From Nostoc sp. S4 (GTDB lineage Bacteria; Cyanobacteriota; Cyanobacteriia; Cyanobacteriales; Nostocaceae), in contig JAQYWR010000031.1 in the NCBI GenBank assembly GCA_029379225.1, positions 1-64,000 on the forward strand: a stretch of 64,000 nucleotides of DNA. Direction: 5' to 3'. The notes beneath the pieces were generated by a model. That model saw nothing but the letters and a program-made list of their open reading frames with translations. It did not search any database and had not been told where the DNA came from. Numbering within the stretch: position 1 is the first letter of the stretch; the number at the start of each line of letters is the position of its first letter. Shown piece after piece: positions 35,345-42,109 of the stretch. Made by a program: the position numbers and the translations under genes.

Positions 35345-35456
35345 GACAAATCTGCTTGTGTCAAAAATTGCACGTCAAACTGAGTCAGATGCAGGCACTA
35401 TCTGACATATCATCTACGAGAGAGAAATCTGTTGTGGAATTATGGAGTCTTACGAA

Positions 35457-36020
35457 TTACTCTTGTGCTAGTTTCAGCAGAGTTTCAATTACCTGCTTTT
35501 GCAAAGATTCCTGCGGAACTCCTAAACCAAAGAGGTGAGCGAAGGATAGACCATTGAGCGCTAGACGAATCAAAGTTGCGATCGCAGGATCGAGTCCACT
35601 CGCTTCAATTTGCCGTTGCCAATCAGCAAATTTTTCTTGGATTGGCTTAAGTAATTCTGGATTTTCTGCAACTGCTGCTAGTAAAGCGGATTGCATTGCA
35701 CCAGAGTCAGTATTATGATTTTCATAAGACCGGATATAGGCTCTCAGCCAATGTCCTGGTGTATTCGGTGCGTCATCTTGCTCCAATTCATGCTTTAGTG
35801 ATGCTGTCTTTTCATCAATTAGCTGTTGCAACATCCCAGCAATCAAGGCTTCTTTGTTGGGAAAGTGGTAAAGTAATCCACCTTTACTGACACCTGCTTC
35901 GCGGGCAACTGCTTCCAACGTCAATGCCTTTGAACCATGAGCTACCATCACTCGCGCCGCTGCTTCTAGCAATGCATTACGGGTGGCAGACAGAGATTTT
36001 ATTTTTTTAGTAGCAGTCAT
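35457..36020 (-). CDS. TetR family transcriptional regulator
   Basis: A 187-residue repressor-type protein. The N-terminal helix-turn-helix domain has ALLEAAARVMVAHGSKALTL, then VAREAGVSKGGLLYHFPNKEAL, the classic TetR recognition block. The C-terminal ligand-binding half (about 75-187) is divergent. It is the upstream member of the P450/decarboxylase set, and a pair of TetR-style operators lies at 36363-36410, upstream of it on the same strand. Autoregulation with ligand-induced release is inferred. Confidence 0.9.
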   Translation of the reverse strand: MTATKKIKSLSATRNALLEAAARVMVAHGSKALTLEAVAREAGVSKGGLLYHFPNKEALIAGMLQQLIDEKTASLKHELEQDDAPNTPGHWLRAYIRSYENHNTDSGAMQSALLAAVAENPELLKPIQEKFADWQRQIEASGLDPAIATLIRLALNGLSFAHLFGLGVPQESLQKQVIETLLKLAQE

Positions 36021-36084
36021 AGAGCTTGAATGATGGAACTAGATAATTTGTCCGGCGAACACAGTTTATCTGGCAATGAGATTG

Positions 36085-36309
36085 TTAATGTCTTCTCTGA
36101 TTGCTTCGTCTTTGGGGCAGCAATGCTAGGACTAGATTTTTTGGGTTTGCATACTTGCAAAGCAAGAAAATTGGTGGGATGCAATCATAAGCGTGTAAAG
36201 TTTCATTCAACAAATCCGTAGTACGTCGAACCCGCGGATTTTGAGACAGCAGCGAATTGCTATGGGAAAAAGCAGTTTGATGAAAAAAGGGATTTGCAAT
36301 GGTAAACAT
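36085..36309 (-). CDS. possible 74-aa protein or leader ORF between operator and tetR
   Basis: ATG-started frame beginning MFTIANPFFHQTAFSHSNSL, with RTTDLLNETLHAYDC in the middle and a basic C-terminal end. It starts about 54 bases from the twin TetR operator in the direction of the TetR gene, so it would be the first frame of that transcript. There is no strong ribosome binding site and no recognised family; it may be a decayed gene. Confidence 0.3.
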   Translation of the reverse strand: MFTIANPFFHQTAFSHSNSLLSQNPRVRRTTDLLNETLHAYDCIPPIFLLCKYANPKNLVLALLPQRRSNQRRH

Positions 36310-36362
36310 AACATTCTCAATCCAAGATTGATATAGATTGGATTCAAGTATTTACTATTGAT

Positions 36363-36410
36363 TTACCGTCTGGACGGCTTACTAAAGGTATAATACCGTC
36401 CAGACGGTAA
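36363..36410. promoter_or_regulatory. twin TetR-type operators flanking a -10-like TATAAT
   Basis: TTACCGTCTGGACGGCT (36363-36379) and TACCGTCCAGACGGTAA (36394-36410). Each is a quasi-palindrome CCGTC-NN-GACGG, and together they form a perfect 16-base outer inverted repeat (TTTACCGTCTGGACGG and its complement). Between and touching the second site is TATAAT (36389-36394). This is the arrangement expected of an autoregulated TetR promoter; the TetR gene is the obvious candidate ligand-responsive binder. Confidence 0.75.
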
Positions 36411-36611
36411 AGTGTCAACTAGATAGTTTGAAATTTTGGATGGGTAACTAGTTCAAGGCTAGTATTGAGGTCGATGTCAACGTCTGGCAAACTGACCGCT
36501 TGTTGCCCTTTGTGATAAATCCGGGATTGGTGTTAACTTAACGTAAAACTGATGTCCCCCACCAAGGAAGTTTATCAAATGCTGATTATTCGTATGACTA
36601 AAGTTAGTAGC

Positions 36612-38336
36612 TTAACTAAATTCCTGACCATAAAGTTGGGCATAGCGACCGTTTAGGACTAATAATTCTTCATGGGTTCCTGATTCGACAATTTGTCCTT
36701 GTTCGAGAACTAAAATGCGATCGCATCTTCTAACTGTTGATAAACGATGGGCAATAATAAACACTGTCCGGTTTTCCATTAATCTTTCTAAGGCTTCCTG
36801 TACCAATGCTTCTGACTCGGAATCTAATGCACATGTCGCTTCATCAAAAATCAAAATTTGCGGGTTGAGGAGAACAGCACGAGCGATCGCAATTCTTTGT
36901 TTTTGTCCTAATGATAAGTTTATCCCACGTTCGCCCACCCAAGTACGATAACCTTCTGGCAATTCGCTAATAAATTCATGGGCATTAGCAATTTTCGCCG
37001 CTGCTGTCACTGCTTGCATATCAAAAAAGTCTTGCCCAAAAGCAATATTTTGGGCTATTGTGCCGGAAAACATGATGCTTTCTTGGGGAACAATGCCAAT
37101 TTGTCGCCGCAGACTATGTAGCTTGACATCCCGAATATCAACTCCATCAATTAAGATTTGACCAGTTTTGGGGTCGTAGAAACGGGGTAAGAGATTCACA
37201 AATATAGTTTTAGCATTAGCAGAAGTACTTACAACAGCGATCGCTTCACCGGGTGATACCAACAAACTGATATCCTTTAATACGGGTTTACCCAGTTGAT
37301 AGACAAAAGAAACATGACGATATTCTACTTCCCCTTTGACTGGAGGTAGAGCGATCGCATTTGGTTTTTCTATGACTGTCGGTTGAATTACCATCAACTC
37401 AAAAACCCTGCGAACAGATGCTTTACCCTGCTTAAATTCGTTGTAGTTTTTAGTAATCTGACTGATGGGGTCAACTAACAGCGCCGCCGCCGCCAGATAA
37501 CTAAAAAAATTGGCTACTGTCAAATTATCTTGGGAAATTTGCCACGCCCCCACTATCAGTAAAGATAAGACACTTGAGGCTGACAAAAATCCCACGATGG
37601 GACTTTTAATTGCTTTTAAGCGTTCTGCTGAATATTTTGCTTTTAAATTGCGTTCTGCTTCATCGCCAAAGCGGGCAATTTCGTAGTTTTCCGCCGCAAA
37701 AGCTTGTACCAAACGGATACCATTAAAAACTTCCAAGAAAATGGCAGATAAACCCGACACCCGATTTTGATTTTTTGAAGAATGCTTGCGTAAGTGTTCG
37801 CCAAACCAGCCAATTAAAATAGCGATTAGTGGTGCAATTATCATCGTTGCTAGTGTCAATTGCAAATTCAGATAAATCATGTAAATCGCAATTGCTACCA
37901 ACTGTAAAATACAAGGAATAAGGTCGTGAAATATTTTATTTACAACTTCCCCAATCCGGTCAACATCTTCGGTGAGACGGTAAGATAAATCACCTGCTTT
38001 TGCCGTTTCAAAATAACTGAGATTTAACTTTTGGAGATGTGTGTAAAGTTGTTGGCGCAGATAAAAAGCAACTTTTAAAGCAGCTTTTGCCATGTACATA
38101 TCTTGTATAGCCTGAAACAAACCTCTCACAAGAAAGATTAAGGCACAGGTTCCAGTTATTTGGACGATCGCTACTAAATTACCTTGTGCAAAAGGAATTG
38201 CCAATTTGCCAGCAAGATTAATTAACACTAATGTCGCCAGCACGTATCCGAAAATGCCAATAAATCCCTTAGTGATGGTTCGCCACTGGGGTCGGATATA
38301 AGGTAACAGTAACCAGTAATTAGAACGCGTTTTCAA
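36612..38336 (-). CDS. ABC exporter half-transporter (MsbA-like) with degenerate Walker A
   Basis: A 574-residue fused membrane/ATPase half-transporter. Six membrane helices span about 1-310. The ATPase domain (about 330-570) keeps the Q-loop (IVPQESIMFSGT), signature-like LSLGQKQRIAIARA, Walker B ILIFDEATCALDSESE and the His switch IIAHRLST. The Walker A, normally GPSGSGKST, reads VSTSANAKTIFVN: the Lys and one Thr remain but all three glycines are gone. ATP binding is therefore doubtful, or provided by a partner. The start is TTG (no better ATG nearby). Substrate unknown. Confidence 0.88.
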   Translation of the reverse strand: MKTRSNYWLLLPYIRPQWRTITKGFIGIFGYVLATLVLINLAGKLAIPFAQGNLVAIVQITGTCALIFLVRGLFQAIQDMYMAKAALKVAFYLRQQLYTHLQKLNLSYFETAKAGDLSYRLTEDVDRIGEVVNKIFHDLIPCILQLVAIAIYMIYLNLQLTLATMIIAPLIAILIGWFGEHLRKHSSKNQNRVSGLSAIFLEVFNGIRLVQAFAAENYEIARFGDEAERNLKAKYSAERLKAIKSPIVGFLSASSVLSLLIVGAWQISQDNLTVANFFSYLAAAALLVDPISQITKNYNEFKQGKASVRRVFELMVIQPTVIEKPNAIALPPVKGEVEYRHVSFVYQLGKPVLKDISLLVSPGEAIAVVSTSANAKTIFVNLLPRFYDPKTGQILIDGVDIRDVKLHSLRRQIGIVPQESIMFSGTIAQNIAFGQDFFDMQAVTAAAKIANAHEFISELPEGYRTWVGERGINLSLGQKQRIAIARAVLLNPQILIFDEATCALDSESEALVQEALERLMENRTVFIIAHRLSTVRRCDRILVLEQGQIVESGTHEELLVLNGRYAQLYGQEFS

Positions 38337-38384
38337 GCTCTAACGTCCAGAAGAATAGGGCGGGCATTGGGCATTGGGCATAGT

Positions 38385-38462
38385 TAAGAGGCAGAGGGGC
38401 AGGGGGAAAATGAAAAATTACCTCTTTCCCCTCTGCTCCCGCTCCCCTGCCCCTCATCTCCC
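38385..38462. repeat. inverted pair of purine/pyrimidine short repeats
   Basis: AGGCAGAGGGGCAGGGGG (from about 38389) faces CCCCTCTGCTCCCGCTCCCC and TGCCCCTC (to about 38457), able to form a hairpin between two genes of the same strand. Same architecture as at 8.9 and 24.9 kb. Confidence 0.75.
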
Positions 38463-38478
38463 CATGCCCTAATTTAAA

Positions 38479-39000
38479 TTATTTCTGCTCGACTTCCCAA
38501 CGAAACAGCCGTGGCAATTGAGATACATCTATGGCATAATTGACAATCCACAGCACCAGTTGAAAAATTAAAAAATATCGCACCCACAGCAATTGAGTTT
38601 CAGAACCTAAAATTGTTAAACCCTCATATAACTGCCAGAATCGGTAAGGTAAATATACATAAGGAACCATTACCCATACTACATTTTGGAAATTTCTCAG
38701 GGCAACTGTCTCAGAAATGATTTGTAACGCTAATACGATAAAATACCAACCAATTACAGTTAAAACAGTGCGATCGCTCCACCAAACACCCCATAGCAAC
38801 ATTACTATTAATGGCAGTACTATTCCTAATACTTGTACTGAGCCAAACCAAATTTTATACCAACCGGGAAATGGTAAAGGCAAAGTGTAGGTTTTTGTAT
38901 TTTTCCATCCCCAGTTAACAATCACAATAAAAAGTGTGGCAATAACGAAAAAAATCAGGTTTTCTATAAATAGGTAGAGGTTGATATTTGAGGAAGTCAT
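38479..39000 (-). CDS. conserved membrane protein, unknown
   Basis: A 173-residue protein with about five hydrophobic segments (about 8-30, 48-70, 75-98, 100-125, 140-162) and no signal peptide cleavage site. Aromatic-rich motifs such as PLPFPGWYKIWFGSVQ and VPYVYLPYRFWQLYEG suggest a real, conserved integral membrane protein. It has an ATG start. I do not recognise the family or a function; neighbours (ABC exporter, DedA protein) are also membrane proteins. Confidence 0.7.
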   Translation of the reverse strand: MTSSNINLYLFIENLIFFVIATLFIVIVNWGWKNTKTYTLPLPFPGWYKIWFGSVQVLGIVLPLIVMLLWGVWWSDRTVLTVIGWYFIVLALQIISETVALRNFQNVVWVMVPYVYLPYRFWQLYEGLTILGSETQLLWVRYFLIFQLVLWIVNYAIDVSQLPRLFRWEVEQK

Positions 39001-39108
39001 AGAAGATTACGAGTAGTTTAAAAACTCAAGCCGCTTTATCCTTTAATCCTGAATTTTAACTTCTAATTTCTGATTTCTGACTCCTGAATTCTGAATTATT
39101 AGATACTT

Positions 39109-39720
39109 TCATTCTTTTTTTGCTCTATTTTCTTGGATGAGATGAATAATTGATGGCACTAAAGAAATAACTATAATTAATCCAATAATTGGTAACAAAT
39201 ACTTATCTACCTGTTCGGGTGGTAAGGATTTTCCTAAGAAAAACCCTAATAGAGTGATTCCGAACGTCCAAAGGAAGCCACCAATTAGGTTGTAAGACAT
39301 AAATGTGCGGTAATGCATAGCACCAATTCCTGCTACTATCGGTGCAAAAGTGCGAATAATCGGTGTAAAACGTGCTAAAACGATTGTTTTTTTGCCATGT
39401 TTATCATAAAAATTTTGGGTTTTTACTAAATGTTTTTTATGAAACAACCATGAATCTTCTTTCTGAAATAATCTTCTGCCGAATCTGTATCCTGTAGCGT
39501 AGCCAACATTATCACCAAGGACTGCACAAACGAAAGCACCAAAAATCAAAACCCAAATGTTAAGTTCTGAGTTGGGAACAGATGCAAGAAATCCAGCGGT
39601 GAATAATAAGCTATCTCCAGGCAGAAAAAAACCAATTAACAAGCCAGATTCAGCAAAAACAATTGCCCACACCCCAAAGTAGCCGAGTGATTGAATCAGT
39701 TGTGGTAAATCTAGATGCAT
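39109..39720 (-). CDS. DedA family membrane protein (VTT/SNARE-associated domain)
   Basis: About 204 residues from the ATG at 39720 (MHLDLPQLIQSLGYFGVWAI); an upstream ATG at 39768 exists but adds a non-family extension. It has the DedA features: E-S-G-L-L-I-G-F-F-L-P-G-D near the N-terminus, GDNVGYATGYRFGR, then the basic FTPIIRTFAPIVAGIGAMHY block and GGFLWT. DedA proteins are implicated in lipid carrier flipping and membrane homeostasis. Acts in the plasma membrane. Confidence 0.92.
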   Translation of the reverse strand: MHLDLPQLIQSLGYFGVWAIVFAESGLLIGFFLPGDSLLFTAGFLASVPNSELNIWVLIFGAFVCAVLGDNVGYATGYRFGRRLFQKEDSWLFHKKHLVKTQNFYDKHGKKTIVLARFTPIIRTFAPIVAGIGAMHYRTFMSYNLIGGFLWTFGITLLGFFLGKSLPPEQVDKYLLPIIGLIIVISLVPSIIHLIQENRAKKE

Positions 39721-39852
39721 AAAACTTCTGAGCTTTGAATAATAGATCCACCAGATCTTAACGTTCAATAATTTTCTTAAATAAAAAGTAATATTAAATT
39801 TACATAAAGTTCTTTTGTTATTTTAAAATTAATATCGGCTCACGGGTGCAAG

Positions 39853-40635
39853 ATGCAAAGATATTGGAAAGTACTAAGACTATTTTGGAGTGCAGCGATC
39901 GCAGCTGAGTTTGAGTATCGCATCAACTTTCTCATAGCTAGCCTTACCAGCTTGGGGAATCTTGCCGGCAGCGTCTTTGGGCTATTCTTGTTTTACCGTA
40001 CTGGCTATACTTTTGCTGGCTGGTCATGGGAAGCAGCTTTAGTAGTTCTGGGAATTTTTACTTTACTGCAAGGGTTTGCTGCCACTTTTCTCGCGCCAAA
40101 CTTGAATCGCATTGTCCGCCATGTGCAAGAAGGCACTCTTGACTTTATATTATTAAAACCCATTCGCAGTCAGTTTTGGCTGTCCACCCACACCATTTCA
40201 CCTTGGGGACTACCAGATTTAATCTTTGGCTGCATCATCATTGGCTATGCAGGTCAACACCTTGGCGTAGAAATAAACAACTATCTACTGAGTCTAGTAC
40301 CGTTGTTGTTTGGCTTAGTGATTCTTTATAGCTTGTGGTTTATACTTGGCTCTACGACTATTTGGTTTGTTAAAATCTACAATGTTACTGAAGTGCTGCG
40401 TGGTTTGCTGGAAGCAGGAAGATATCCAATTACAGCTTTTCCAACTGTTTACCGCTTTTTCTTTACTTATGTAGTGCCAGTAGCTTTTTTAACTACTGTC
40501 CCATCTCAAGCACTGCTAGGTCGAAGTGAAATTACTTGGTTGATGGGTGCAGGAGTATTAGCTGTGATGTTATTTTTCGTTTCTACTTGGTTTTGGCGAT
40601 TTGCGTTACGGTTTTATACTAGTGCTTCGAGTTAG
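39853..40635 (+). CDS. ABC-2 type transporter permease (DUF990-like)
   Basis: A 260-residue membrane protein with six helices. The N-terminus MQRYWKVLRLFWSAAIAAEF and E-Y-R-I-N-F, and the central GTLDFILLKPIRSQFWLS are typical of one of the two permeases of COG3694/COG4587-type ABC-2 exporters. The matching ATPase and second permease are not in this window. Substrate unknown; relatives are annotated for daunorubicin-type or lipid export. Confidence 0.85.
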   Translation: MQRYWKVLRLFWSAAIAAEFEYRINFLIASLTSLGNLAGSVFGLFLFYRTGYTFAGWSWEAALVVLGIFTLLQGFAATFLAPNLNRIVRHVQEGTLDFILLKPIRSQFWLSTHTISPWGLPDLIFGCIIIGYAGQHLGVEINNYLLSLVPLLFGLVILYSLWFILGSTTIWFVKIYNVTEVLRGLLEAGRYPITAFPTVYRFFFTYVVPVAFLTTVPSQALLGRSEITWLMGAGVLAVMLFFVSTWFWRFALRFYTSASS

Positions 40636-40955
40636 TAGGTAAATTGTGATATGAATCAAGTTTAGCGAGTCGTAAACTAGCTTTTACGTTGTAAAATTAT
40701 TAATTTTTATAACCCAAATTTGAGCAAATCTAGGCGGATTTATTTTGTTTGCTAATTTGCTTTAAAATTATTGCCTTTTTGGTTTTGTAGTTAGAGCGAT
40801 CGCTTCATCTTTTATAACTAATATTGTAAGACTCAACAAGTGACTAAATATAGGAAATATCATTACCTTTACTGACTTAAGTAACATAACATCAAGTCGA
40901 TTTGTATAGATTAAGACTGACTCAAATCATAGATTTTCTCTGCCTGCTGCCAAGT
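40636..40955. other. intergenic stretch
   Basis: About 320 AT-rich bases after the permease gene. One HIP1 site; no gene or structure recognised. Confidence 0.5.
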
Positions 40956-41363
40956 TTATAAGGCTATTTCCGGTTGACCAGTATTTAATTCTAAGCTTCC
41001 TTGGGTGTTGAGAACTTGGGCGTAAAGGAAAGAATCATCTATTGTTTTTATAATATTCTCTACTTGGGTAAGGAGCGATCGCGCTGCTGACCATTTACCT
41101 AAATCTTGATAAACAATAGCTAGGTAGTTGTAACTTAAAGCTTGATAGTGCTGCTGTTTGGTTTGCTGAAATATCTGAGCTGCTTGTGACCAAACTTATA
41201 CTGCTTGTACCAACTTTCCAGCATCATAAAGTTGTTTTCCTTGTTCGAGTAAGATGACCTGAGATTGAGTTGGGGAAATAGAATCCTCTGCGCTGGCTGG
41301 TAATACAGTTGTAATTAATAAAAAAATTAGTATGCCTAAAATCAGGTAACGATGAATATGCAT
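40956..41363 (-). pseudogene. broken N-terminal part of a TPR (CHAT-type) secreted protein
   Basis: Reading the minus strand from ATG 41363: signal-peptide-like MHIHRYLILGILIFLLITTV, then LPASAEDS, then TPR-like text (LLEQGKQLYDAGKLVQAV, a TAA stop at codon 56, then VWSQAAQIFQQTKQQHYQAL and SYNYLAIVYQDLGKWSAARS) ending at a stop at 40956. Apart from the single TAA, the frame is continuous for 135 codons. It resembles the beginning of cyanobacterial TPR proteins with a C-terminal CHAT protease domain; that domain is absent here. So it is both nonsense-mutated and truncated. Confidence 0.7.
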
Positions 41364-41629
41364 AAATGCTCATAAAAATTTGCAATTTATAATTGCTAGT
41401 TTGGATTTTTGACGATGATTAATCGTATTAAGTCTGCGTAATCAATATGGCTAGGTAATATTTACAAACAAAGGTAGAAATCTGATTTTATTAATTACGA
41501 AAAACACATAGCTTGCTTCTCACGCCCAGACGAGTATTACAAATTGGTATTAGCGTTCCTGTAGGGTAGCAAGTGGTGCAGGACTTCCAGTCGTTCGGGC
41601 TTGGTGCAAGATGTAAGAGAATTATATTC

Positions 41630-41750
41630 TAATACTTTTTAATACATATAATTTATATTTAGTCAATTAATATTATTAATAACATAGCTAATTAATATTT
41701 TTTAATACAGATAATTTCTTTTTAGTCAAGTAATCATATTAATAATATAG
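41630..41750. repeat. imperfect tandem duplication, about 60 bp x 2
   Basis: Unit 1 (41630-41687) and unit 2 (41688-41750) share TTTTTTAATACA-ATAATTT and TTTAGTCAA-TAAT and end in AATA(AC)ATAG. Very AT-rich, just upstream of the promoter of the cyanobactin-type cluster. Confidence 0.7.
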
Positions 41751-41802
41751 TTGTTTCATTTTTCAAAGCTCATTGTATTTTTGTTAAAGATTAATTTTTG
41801 TT

Positions 41803-41831
41803 TTGACTTGATATCGTAATGTGTGTATAGT
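41803..41831 (+). promoter_or_regulatory. sigma70-type promoter of the cyanobactin-like cluster
   Basis: TTGACT (41803-41808) and TATAGT (41826-41831) separated by exactly 17 bases. Transcription would start near 41838, about 40 bases before the small ORF with a strong Shine-Dalgarno and 230-270 bases before the protease gene. Confidence 0.65.
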
Positions 41832-41878
41832 GTTAAATCACTAAATGTTTATCAATAAAGTGGAAGGAGTAAAAGCTG

Positions 41879-41923
41879 ATGAGTAGCAGCTTTCAAAAAA
41901 CTTGCACAGAGGTAATAGAATAA
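41879..41923 (+). CDS. possible 14-aa leader peptide
   Basis: ATG preceded by GGAAGGAG with good spacing; it encodes MSSSFQKTCTEVIE then TAA. It is the first translatable frame after the predicted promoter. It could be a regulatory leader peptide or the remnant of a longer gene. Confidence 0.35.
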   Translation: MSSSFQKTCTEVIE

Positions 41924-42000
41924 TCAATTTTAAATTGCTATAAGTATTGATTTTTAACACCTTTTCGCGAATAAATCAGCCCTGCTTATTAAGGGAGATA

Positions 42001-42066
42001 ATGGGGTATTTAAAATGTTTTGCTACCAATCAAAGGACTTTTAAAACATCCTTGAACACGGTGTGA
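42001..42066 (+). CDS. possible 21-aa leader peptide before the protease gene
   Basis: AAGGGAG then ATG GGG; the frame reads MGYLKCFATNQRTFKTSLNT plus V and stops at TGA 42064-42066. This TGA lies one base before the TTG (42068) that opens the protease frame, so it could couple translation into the protease. Confidence 0.3.
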   Translation: MGYLKCFATNQRTFKTSLNTV

Positions 42067-42109
42067 TTTGTTCAGTAAAAATCTAACAGCCTCCGATCGC
42101 TCTTTACAA

